Shown here in pieces: positions 1 through 8,300 of a stretch of 64,000 nucleotides of DNA. This DNA comes from CAITSH01 sp025356665 (GTDB lineage: Bacteria > Pseudomonadota > Gammaproteobacteria > Burkholderiales > SG8-39), in contig JANXRV010000002.1 in the NCBI GenBank assembly GCA_025356665.1, positions 62,001 through 126,000 on the forward strand, written 5' to 3'. Each line of letters begins with the position of its first letter. The stretch's first letter is position 1. The position numbers and the translations under genes are program-made. The notes beneath the pieces were generated by a model that did no database searches, was not told the origin of the DNA, and saw only the letters and a program-made list of their open reading frames with translations.

Positions 1-29
1 TTAGAGCGCTGACGGGCGCAAAAGCGGAC

Positions 30-857
30 TTAGGCGGAACCGGAGCCGTTTTTGTCATCCATATCGCGTGCCCAGAAAAACCGATCCGGGATGTTCTGTC
101 CCATTCCCGGACGGAACGCCGCAGCCAGCGATTGCCAGGTGTATTCCTGCGCCTCGTGTACCGCTTCGGGAATGTCCAGTCCGTTGGCGATGGTGGCTGC
201 GATCGCCGAAGCAAGCGTGCAGCCCGACCCATGGTAGCTGCCTGGGAGGCGTTCCCAGCTTTCAGAACGCACCAGGCCGTCGGGTCCGTACAGCGTATTG
301 ATGACTTGGGGCGTATTTTCGTGCGTGCCGGTGATCAAAACATACTCGGCACCCATATCCAGAAGGCGCTTGGCGCATTCGTCTAGGGTGAGGTCCTCGT
401 CATCCTCCTGGGCAAGGCGGCGCGCCTCAAGGCTGTTGGGCGTGAGGATGGTCGTTTGCGGCACCAGCAGTTCGCGCAGTGCGGAAATCATGTCGTCGGT
501 GGCCATCTCGTCTCCACCTCCGGAGGCCAGCACCGGGTCAAGAATGAGCGGCACGTCCGGATAGTCGGACACCACTTCGGCTATGGCGGCAATGTTCTCG
601 ACGCTTCCCAGCAGACCAATCTTGAATGTCGAAACCGGCATGTCTTCGAGCACAAGACGAGCCTGGTCGGCGACCCAGTCTGAGTCGATCGGCAAAATGT
701 CATCCACGCCGGCCGTGTCCTGCACCGTGATCGCAGTGATGACGGACAAGGCGTGGCAGCCCATCGACGACAGCGTCATGATGTCGGCCTGAATGCCGGC
801 ACCGCCCGAAGGATCGCTGGCGGCGAACGAAAGCACAATGGGGGGGGATGAGGGCAT
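30..857 (-). CDS. thiD: Hydroxymethylpyrimidine/phosphomethylpyrimidine kinase
   Basis: ThiD phosphorylates HMP and then HMP-phosphate in the cytoplasm to make the pyrimidine half of thiamine. The 275-residue protein has the family opening (FAASDPSGGAGIQAD), the TPNSLEAR segment mid-protein and the C-terminal GSGCTLASAIAA anion-hole/catalytic Cys motif of the ribokinase fold; length is normal. The ATG at 857 is the only start that preserves the N-terminal beta strand. Codons 4-6 contain a run of eight C (coding strand), a slippage-prone tract. It diverges from the rubredoxin gene. No TPP riboswitch was recognised upstream. Confidence 0.95.
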   Translation of the reverse strand: MPSSPPIVLSFAASDPSGGAGIQADIMTLSSMGCHALSVITAITVQDTAGVDDILPIDSDWVADQARLVLEDMPVSTFKIGLLGSVENIAAIAEVVSDYPDVPLILDPVLASGGGDEMATDDMISALRELLVPQTTILTPNSLEARRLAQEDDEDLTLDECAKRLLDMGAEYVLITGTHENTPQVINTLYGPDGLVRSESWERLPGSYHGSGCTLASAIAATIANGLDIPEAVHEAQEYTWQSLAAAFRPGMGQNIPDRFFWARDMDDKNGSGSA

Positions 858-1003
858 TCGGAGGTGCTACCTGTGAGGCATTTCGGGCGCGGTCGCGTGG
901 GATGAGGGGAGAAACCCCATGTCACAAAGGGATCGAACCAAACCTAGAAGCATGGAGAGCAACAAGGTAAGATGCGGGAGACCATTTTAACCTACCTTTG
1001 AAT

Positions 1004-1186
1004 ATGATCGTCACTACTGAATACAAGACTTGGATGTGCCTCATTTGCGGTTGGATCTACGATGAGCAGGCTGGATTGCCCGAGGAGGGCATCGCGCCCG
1101 GAACGCGCTGGGACGACGTTCCGATGAACTGGACATGCCCCGAATGCGGTGCGCGCAAAGAAGATTTCGAGATGGTGGAAGTCTGA
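1004..1186 (+). CDS. Rubredoxin
   Basis: Small one-iron electron carrier of about 60 residues. Two iron-binding knuckles are visible, CLICG near residue 12 and CPECG near residue 45, separated by the usual acidic/aromatic stretch (WIYDE, GTRWDDVP, W). I start it at ATG 1004; a TTG at 998 would add two residues. It lies between divergent thiD and the pil operon, an arrangement I associate with betaproteobacteria. Rubredoxins reduce alkane hydroxylases, superoxide reductases or other oxidases; no partner is encoded beside it. Confidence 0.95.
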   Translation: MIVTTEYKTWMCLICGWIYDEQAGLPEEGIAPGTRWDDVPMNWTCPECGARKEDFEMVEV

Positions 1187-1597
1187 AAATACCTGCGGAC
1201 CACGCCTGCTAAAAGGCATCTCAGGCATTGGATTGCCGCTTAGCGTCAATTGTCTCAATCTGCCTTAGAAATGCTTTGTAACGATTTGTTTTGTCATCAT
1301 TTAGGCGTATAGTTTGCATCAATTGCAGAACGCGGATATGGGCGCAAGCAGGCAGATATCGGGATGATGGAAACCTAGGCAGCGCCGCGGCCGGTGCGGC
1401 ATAAAGAGGTGTCCGGAACAGCCGTGCGCCTCTTGCTAATTTGTCCGTTTTTAGTTTTAGGATTGATCTGTAATTAGCTGTTTTTAAGAATTTAAATGCA
1501 AAGTCTTCGTCGATTGCGGGGCTCCGTCACGTGATCAAGACTTTGCCCGAGATCGTGCTTGGCAGCGGACCGGGCGGATGCACAGGGAACCAGATCA
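1187..1597 (+). promoter_or_regulatory. Long leader/promoter region of the pil chemotaxis operon
   Basis: This 411-base gap has no gene. A possible sigma-70 promoter is TTGTTT at 1286-1291 and TATAGT at 1308-1313 with a 16-base spacer. Downstream is a 7-bp stem (AGAGGTG 1405-1411 with CGCCTCT 1427-1433, one G-T pair), followed by an AT-rich tract with T5 near 1450, so a leader hairpin or attenuator is possible. I compared it by eye with c-di-GMP riboswitches, which often control pilus genes, and did not find the conserved core. Confidence 0.35.
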
Positions 1598-1996
1598 GTG
1601 AACGACACGGTCAGTCTATCCGGGGTCAAGGTTATGGTGATCGATGACTCGAACACCATACGCCGGAGTGCGGAAATTTTTCTCGTGCAAGCTGGATGTA
1701 AGGTCATTCTTGCGGAGGACGGCTTTGACGCGCTGTCAAAGATTACCGATCACCAGCCCGATGTCGTGTTTGTCGACATCATGATGCCACGCCTCGACGG
1801 CTACCAGACCTGTGCCCTGATCAAAAAAAATCCGCGGTTCTCTGGCACGCCCGTAATCATGCTGTCATCCAAGGATGGGCTGTTCGACCGCGCGCGAGGG
1901 CGCATGGTGGGCTCGGATGAATATCTGACCAAGCCGTTCGCCAAGGATAGCTTGCTCAAGACCGTTGCCGCGTACGCGCCGCAACGGGCAGTCTAG
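1598..1996 (+). CDS. pilG: Twitching motility response regulator PilG
   Basis: Single-domain CheY-like receiver of the Pil-Chp pathway, phosphorylated by PilL/ChpA to promote pilus extension. It carries the acidic pair in VMVIDDS, the phospho-Asp in FVDIMMPRLDGYQTC, the switch Ser in IMLSSKDG and Lys in YLTKPF; from memory these closely match Pseudomonas PilG. I prefer GTG at 1598, which leaves about ten residues before the first beta strand as in known PilG; an in-frame TTG at 1559 would add 13. The gene contains a run of eight A at 1823-1830. First gene of pilGHIJL. Confidence 0.93.
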   Translation: MNDTVSLSGVKVMVIDDSNTIRRSAEIFLVQAGCKVILAEDGFDALSKITDHQPDVVFVDIMMPRLDGYQTCALIKKNPRFSGTPVIMLSSKDGLFDRARGRMVGSDEYLTKPFAKDSLLKTVAAYAPQRAV

Positions 1997-2003
1997 AAAC
2001 CAG

Positions 2004-2084
2004 AACCAAGACACAAGACCCAAGACACAAGACACAAGACACAAGACACAAGACACAAGACACAAGACATAAAACACAAGACAC
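2004..2084 (+). repeat. Tandem heptamer repeat (ACACAAG)n between pilG and pilH
   Basis: About eleven head-to-tail copies of the 7-base unit ACACAAG, with a few variants (ACCCAAG, ACATAAA) at the edges, fill most of the 114-base pilG-pilH gap. The unit is not a multiple of three and lies outside both genes. It resembles no CRISPR, since there are no spacers, and no known protein site that I recognise. Copy-number change would alter the pilG-pilH distance. Confidence 0.9.
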
Positions 2085-2110
2085 CGAACACAGACGCAAG
2101 GGAACTGAAA

Positions 2111-2476
2111 ATGATGATCAAGAAAATTCTCGTAGTGGACGACTCGGCAACTGAGCGACAGTTCATGCTGGAGACCCTGACCAAGGCCGGATTCCAGGTG
2201 GTGCTCGCCGAAAACGGAGAGGAAGGCATCAACAAGTCCAAGGCCGAAATGCCCGACTTGATTTTGATGGACGTGGTGATGCCCGGTCTAAACGGGTTTC
2301 AGGCGACGCGCAACATCACGCGCGACGAGGCTACGAGGCACATACCGGTGATCATGTGCACCAGCAAGGATCAGGAAACGGACAAGGTGTGGGGAATGCG
2401 TCAGGGCGCCAAGGAATACCTCACCAAACCGGTCGATGCTGGCCAACTTCTGGGCAAAATTGCCGCTTTGGGCTAG
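2111..2476 (+). CDS. pilH: Twitching motility response regulator PilH
   Basis: Second single-domain receiver of the Pil-Chp system, thought to act as a phosphate sink and to favour pilus retraction, opposing PilG. The 121 residues include the acidic pair in LVVDDSATERQF, the phospho-Asp in LILMDVVMPGLNGFQATR, Thr in IMCTSKDQ and Lys in YLTKPV. AAGGGAACTG precedes ATG 2111 as a plausible ribosome site. It is 114 bases after pilG, a gap filled by a tandem repeat, and 24 bases before pilI. Confidence 0.95.
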   Translation: MMIKKILVVDDSATERQFMLETLTKAGFQVVLAENGEEGINKSKAEMPDLILMDVVMPGLNGFQATRNITRDEATRHIPVIMCTSKDQETDKVWGMRQGAKEYLTKPVDAGQLLGKIAALG

Positions 2477-2500
2477 GCGGCGGGAACGGCAGAAAACACC

Positions 2501-3013
2501 GTGGCGATCAAGAAAACCAGCCTTCGAGACTTCCAGCAGCAACTGGTCGAGCGCCTTAAAGGCGCGGCCGACCAGACCACGTCGGGGTCAAGGCTTGGGA
2601 TTGAGGTCGGGGGAGCCAACTTGTTGCTCCGCCTTGATGAAGCGGGCGAGGTGCTGCCGGTGCCGCAGGTGACCTCGGTGCCGCTCACGAAAGCATGGTT
2701 TCTGGGCTTGGCGAATATCCGCGGCAATTTGCATAGCGTCATTGATTTGGCGCTTTTCATGGGCGGGGAGCCGACAGCGCGAACGGCGGAGGCGCGAATC
2801 ATGCTGGTCGCCGAGCGTTATAAGGTCAACGCGGCCTTACTCATCAGTCGTATGACGGGCCTGCGCAACGTGCAGCAACTTGAGCAGGACAACGCGGCTG
2901 ACCCAAGGCCTTGGATTGCGGCGAGTTACCGCGATTCGGAGGGACGTCTGTGGCGGGAGCTTGCGGCGGGTGAATTGGTGCGGCACGACGATTTCTTGCA
3001 CGCGGGTGTCTGA
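2501..3013 (+). CDS. pilI: CheW-like coupling protein PilI
   Basis: CheW-domain adaptor that docks the PilL kinase to the PilJ receptor. The 170-residue protein shows the CheW beta-barrel pattern: LLLRLDEAGEVLPVPQVTSVPLTKAWFLGLANIRGNLHSVID is centred on residues 45-90, including the GLANIRGN motif, and the C-terminal part ends in FLHAGV. GTG at 2501 is the start. Its position between pilH and pilJ fixes the assignment as PilI rather than a flagellar CheW. Confidence 0.92.
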   Translation: MAIKKTSLRDFQQQLVERLKGAADQTTSGSRLGIEVGGANLLLRLDEAGEVLPVPQVTSVPLTKAWFLGLANIRGNLHSVIDLALFMGGEPTARTAEARIMLVAERYKVNAALLISRMTGLRNVQQLEQDNAADPRPWIAASYRDSEGRLWRELAAGELVRHDDFLHAGV

Positions 3014-3085
3014 GGACAAGAAGGCCCCCGAGCATGCAAGCCCATTTGGCAAATGACGTAACAAAAGCGACGATCTGGAGGGTGT

Positions 3086-5332
3086 ATGGCATTCAAACTG
3101 CCTGAATTGAAATTCGGGAAAGGCAAGCCCCAAAAACAAAATAAGCAGAGCGACGCGGCAAAAGCGTCTGCGCTTGCCGCAGTCAAGCCCAAGGCCGCCA
3201 ACCCGGCGATGCATTCCACCCTGGTCATACGGGGTGCAACGACGGTGATGGAAAATGCCAAGCAGGAGGTGCTTCGTTCTGGCGCACCACTGCCCTTGAT
3301 TGGCAAGATGGCGGTCAGCCGGCAGTACCAGATTCTGGGCACCATTATCCTGGCCTGTCTGCTGGTCACCGCAGCGGTCGTGTTCGTCGATGTGCGTATG
3401 GCGACAAACGGCACGGTGTATGTTTCTTCGGCGGGCCAGATGCGCATGCTGTCGCAGCGGATTGCCAAAGAAACGCAGGGTGGATTGCAGGGCAGCGCCG
3501 AAGCCTTCCGTCGCCTGCGCGACGCGCGTGACACATTCACCGGCCTGCTCGCCTTGCTGAGCAACGGCGGCGATGCACCCGGTGGCGTAAAACTTCCTGC
3601 CACCTCAGATCAGGTTCAACCCGTGCTCGAGGCGTTGACGCAGGAATGGGAGAGAACCAACAAGAACCTCGCGCTGGTTCAGACACAGCAAAAAAACCTG
3701 GTCACCCTGGGTTCTTCGGTGCGCAGCATCAACGCGCGTAATCCGGCACTGCTCGACATCGCAGAGCAGGTTTCAGCGCTCAAGCTGCAATTGGGCTCGG
3801 CGCAACGCGAAGTCGCGCTGTCCGGCCAGCTGGTCATGCTGACACAACGACTGGCAAAAAATGCGAACAACATGCTCGCCTCCGAGGTTGTCGACCCCGA
3901 AGTCGCGTTCCTCATGGGCAAGGACACCAATACTTTCCGCGACATCCTGCAGGGTTTGATGACAGGCAGCGACGCACTGCGCGTGGGTGCGACCAAGGAT
4001 AGCGAGACCGCGGGAAAACTGGCCGAACTTGAGACTGCCTACAAGGAGTTTCAGCCGGCCGTCGCAGACATACTCGGCGGTCTTCAGAACCTCGTCAACG
4101 CCAAGGCTGCGGGCCGGGCCGTGTTGGCAGATTCGGAAAATCTTCTGAATGCCACGCAAAAACTTGCTGATGCGTACCAGGAGGAGCTTGCAGGGCGTGC
4201 GCGGAACTTTGCTGCCATGACATTTTTCGTGCTCCTTACCATCGGCGTCATACTTTTAATGATCAAGGTGTATCGGGATGACATTCAGCAACAGGCGCAA
4301 GAGTCGGAACGCCAGAGGCAGGATGCCGCGCGCCAGAACCAGTCCAATCAGGACGCCATTCTGCGTCTGATGAATGAAATGGGTAGCCTCGCCGACGGTG
4401 ATTTGACGGTGAGCGCAACGGTCAGTGAAGATATCACCGGCGCCATTGCGGACTCGGTTAACTACACCATTGAAGAGTTGCGCGTGCTGGTTGGCCGGAT
4501 CAACAAGGCCGCGGCCCAGGTTTCAAACGCCACCGATGCCGCGCGTGAGACCTCTACGCGATTGCTGGCGGCGGCTGAAAAGCAATCCGAGGAAATTCTA
4601 GAGACCTCGAACTCGGTATTGTCGATGGCCACCGCCATTAACAATGTGTCGACCAGCGCCGAGGAGTCGGCGACGGTGGCGCGCCAGTCACTTGCGGCGG
4701 CCCAGAAAGGCACGGCAGCGGTGCAAAACTCGATTTCTGGCATGAGCGAAATTCGCGAGCAGATCCAGGACACGGCCAAGCGCATCAAGCGCTTGGGTGA
4801 GTCCTCGCAGGAGATCGGCGAGATCGTCGAACTGATCACGGACATCACGGAACAGACCAACGTGCTCGCGCTCAACGCCGCGATCCAGGCGGCATCGGCG
4901 GGCGAGGCCGGGCGCGGGTTTACGGTGGTTGCCGAGGAGGTGCAGCGACTCGCGGAACGGTCGGCTGAGGCGACCAAGCAAATCGGCGCCATCGTCAAAA
5001 CCATTCAGACCGATACCCAGGAGGCGGTGGCGGCGATGGAAAAAAGCACCCAGGGCGTGGTTGAGGGCGCCAAGCTATCCGATAACGCGGGTCAGGCCCT
5101 TGGCGAGATCAGCCAGGTGTCGACCAGGCTGGCAGAACTGATCGAGGGTATTGCCGGAACCACCAAGCAACAGGCGCACATCGCCGGCGCGGTTGCCGCC
5201 AATATGCAGGACATCTTGGCGATTACGAAACAAACGACCGAGGGCACGCAGCAGACGGCGGTGTCCATCGGGCAGATTTCGGATCTGGCCCAGGAGCTCA
5301 AGGGCTCGGTCTCCAACTTCAAGATCGCTTGA
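3086..5332 (+). CDS. pilJ: Methyl-accepting chemotaxis receptor PilJ
   Basis: Inner-membrane sensor of the Pil-Chp pathway. The 748 residues are laid out as a cytoplasmic head rich in Lys/Gln, TM1 about 82-103, a periplasmic sensor with PilJ-type helical repeats (residues about 110-370), TM2 about 374-395, HAMP, and a long coiled-coil signalling domain. The hairpin tip reads ITEQTNVLALNAAIQAASAG then EAGRGFTVVAEEV, the PilJ version with Gln in place of the more common Glu. No C-terminal CheR/CheB docking pentapeptide is seen. It stops 27 bases before pilL. Confidence 0.95.
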   Translation: MAFKLPELKFGKGKPQKQNKQSDAAKASALAAVKPKAANPAMHSTLVIRGATTVMENAKQEVLRSGAPLPLIGKMAVSRQYQILGTIILACLLVTAAVVFVDVRMATNGTVYVSSAGQMRMLSQRIAKETQGGLQGSAEAFRRLRDARDTFTGLLALLSNGGDAPGGVKLPATSDQVQPVLEALTQEWERTNKNLALVQTQQKNLVTLGSSVRSINARNPALLDIAEQVSALKLQLGSAQREVALSGQLVMLTQRLAKNANNMLASEVVDPEVAFLMGKDTNTFRDILQGLMTGSDALRVGATKDSETAGKLAELETAYKEFQPAVADILGGLQNLVNAKAAGRAVLADSENLLNATQKLADAYQEELAGRARNFAAMTFFVLLTIGVILLMIKVYRDDIQQQAQESERQRQDAARQNQSNQDAILRLMNEMGSLADGDLTVSATVSEDITGAIADSVNYTIEELRVLVGRINKAAAQVSNATDAARETSTRLLAAAEKQSEEILETSNSVLSMATAINNVSTSAEESATVARQSLAAAQKGTAAVQNSISGMSEIREQIQDTAKRIKRLGESSQEIGEIVELITDITEQTNVLALNAAIQAASAGEAGRGFTVVAEEVQRLAERSAEATKQIGAIVKTIQTDTQEAVAAMEKSTQGVVEGAKLSDNAGQALGEISQVSTRLAELIEGIAGTTKQQAHIAGAVAANMQDILAITKQTTEGTQQTAVSIGQISDLAQELKGSVSNFKIA

Positions 5333-5359
5333 CCGCCTCACGCAGCCAATCAACTCACG

Positions 5360-8300
5360 ATGAACTCGCGCGTCGAATTTGATGTTGGGCCGCTCTCCTG
5401 GGTAAAAGGAGAGATTGACCAGTCACTCGGGCGTTCGCTCGATGCGCTGAAGAAGTTCGCCGCGAACAACGCCGATAAAAGCCTGCTCCGAGCCAGTCAA
5501 ACCCATTTGCATCAAGCGCATGGCGCGCTGCAGGTCGTCGGGCTGGACGGCGTTACCCGCGTTTCCGAGGAGCTCGAATCATTCCTTACCGACCTTGAGC
5601 GTGAAACCCTGCCCTGCAGCGTGGAGAATTTCCGGCGGGCCCAGCGCGGGTACGCGGCACTTTCTGATTATCTCGATCAGTTGATTAACGGTGTCTCCAA
5701 TCAGCCGCTGCGGCTGTTCGGTGCTTACGGCGAGTTGCTGGCGGCAAGCGGCCGCGCGGCCGACCCGACCGATCTGTATTACCCCGACCTCGTGAACAGG
5801 GCGCCGCCCCGCGCCGATGTGCTCCCGCAAATGCCGCCCGAGCAGGCGTCCGGGTACTATCGCGATCAGCGCAGCCGCTTTCAACGCGGTTTGCTGAAAT
5901 GGATAAAACACGATGCCGCCGGCCCGAACGAGATGCGCGAGGCCATCAGCGCGATCGAGTCGGCGCAGCAATTGCCCACGCAGCGGGACTTCTGGTGGGT
6001 GGCGGCGGCTTTTTGCGACGCGCTTGCCCACAATGCGCTACCCCCGGATCTCGATGCCAAGCGCATGTGCATGCGCATTGAGCAGCAGTTAAAACGGCTG
6101 ATAGAAGGCTCGGCGAATGTCGCCGAACGCTTGATTCGAGAGACCCTTTATTTTGTCGCACACGCGGCACCGACGAGCGACCTGCTGCGCGATGTGCACG
6201 ACAATTACGCCCTTGAGGGCAGCATCCCCGAGCGTGATGCCGCGCGTGCGGCGGCCTTGCCCGAACAGCCGCAAGTACGTGCCTTACACGAGTACGTTAC
6301 GCAGGCGAAGGACGCCTGGAATAAATTCGCTTCAGGGCACCAGCCAAGCCTGACCGCTTTCAAGGATCTTGCCGCGCAGATCAAGGAAGGCGCGGACAAA
6401 TTGCCCAAGACCGAAATGGCCGTACTCGCCCGTGAGCTGGCGCTTATTGGTGCCTGGCTTGCCAGTAGCGCACAAAAAGTCAACGAGGTCGTCGCCATGG
6501 AAGTGGCGACCTCCTTGCTTCTTCTTGATAACGCGCTTGAAAACTACGCCGGCGTAGCCACCGAGTTTGCGCAGCAAGCGCAGGTGATGGCGGAAAGGTT
6601 AAAGGCTTGCGCGCTCGGGTGTCCGCCGGTCGGCGCGCCCCATATTCCACTATTGGATGAAATGTCGCGTCGTGCGCAGGAGCGGCTCGCCATGCACCAG
6701 GTGGTGGCCGAAATTCAAGCGAACCTGCGCTCCATAGAGCAAACACTGGACGGATTTTTCCGCGATATCACCAAGCGCGCAGATCTCACGGCCCTCGACA
6801 AACCCATACGCCAGGTACTGGGCGCCCTGTCCATTCTGGGTGAAACCCGCGCCGGCGACATGCTTGGTGCGTGCCGTCAGGACATAAGCCGTTTCGCCAG
6901 CGAAACCTATGCGCCGCAGTCGGAAGACTTTGAGCGTGTCGCCCAGGCTTTGTCCGGGCTTGGTTTTTATATCGAGGCGCTCGCGCACGGCAAGGCCGAC
7001 TTTGATCTGGCCGTACGGCCGATCAAGCCAAGCGTGCCCGAGACCGCGATGGAACGTACCCAGCGTCTTGGTGGTTCGGTCGAGGCCGAACTCGAGCAAC
7101 AGAAAAAAGATGCTGCAACGCTGTTCGAAGCCTGGAGGGAAAAACCCAACGACTCGATCATCAAGCAGGAGTTGCGGCAAAACCTGGAGTCAATCCAGAA
7201 AGACGCCGGCCTGATAGCTGACGTGAGGCTGGAAACCCAGGCAAGCGAAGCGCTCTCGATGCTGGCCAAATCCGGGGCGGTGCCACATCAGCCGCTCGCC
7301 GAGGCGATCGAGGGCATCGTTCCGGGAACAGCTGCACCGGAGCCTTCGGCCGAGACCACAAAGCTGATCGATGCCACGGATGAAATCGTGGACGCAGAGT
7401 TGCTCGGTGTTTATCTCGAAGAGGCAGATGAAGTGCTGGCGAGTATTGCCCGCCATGTCGCGACTAGCGAAGCGCAACCGCAAAATCAGGAGGCGCTGGC
7501 GGTCATCCGCCGCGGTTTTCACACACTCAAGGGCAGCGGCCGCATGGTCGGGCTGACACGACTTGGCGAGGCGGCCTGGGCGGTCGAGCAGATCATCAAC
7601 ATCTGGCTGCAGGAGGCGCGCGATGCAACGCCGGCGCTGACCGCTCTCGTGCGCGCTGCGCATGATTATTTTCACGTCAATGTTGAACGCCTCAAGCAGG
7701 GTGGCAGTTCCAGCGACGAACAGGCGTTGATTGCAATGGCCGAAGGTGTGAGGCGCGGGGAGGAGCCGCTCGCTCCTGTTCCCTTGCCCGCCGAGGACGC
7801 GGCCCCGGTTGCCGTCCTGCCTCCCGAGGACGACATGGTTGAAATCGGCGAGCTTCGTGTTTCGCCCACGCTATTTGGCATTTTCATCAGTGAAACGACA
7901 GCGCACCTGGAGGTGATGCGTACCGAGCTTCAGGTTCTCAGGGACCACGGCGTAGTCAGTGATAGGTTTCTGCGCGCGTCGCATACCCTCGCAGGCATTG
8001 CCGGAACGATCCGTTTGGAGGATATGCGTGAACTTGCCCACGCGCTGGAGCGTGCATTGGAGCAGCTCTCCTATGACACAGTCAGTGAGTTTGACCAGGC
8101 ATCGGTTGCCGAGGCGGTCGCCGCGCTCGATGTCATGGCAATGCGTGTCAGCGAATGCATTCCTCCCGATGCCGCAACCGCGCTGATTGAACGTCTTGAA
8201 ACCGCAGCGGTGGCTGCGGCGCAGAACGCGCAAAATGAGGCAAGTGCGGCCACGGCTGCGGCGACGCTGGCGCGCGCCGCTGCCGTTGATCAGCCCGCTA

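Noticed and set aside
858..1003. TPP riboswitch upstream of thiD
   Set aside because: The 146-base divergent gap lacks the CTGAGA-type conserved THI box.
1187..1597. c-di-GMP riboswitch upstream of pilG
   Set aside because: Considered because such switches control pilus genes, but the conserved core could not be found by eye.
2004..2084. CRISPR array
   Set aside because: Head-to-tail 7-base units without spacers; no cas genes in the window. The same applies to 17944-18022.
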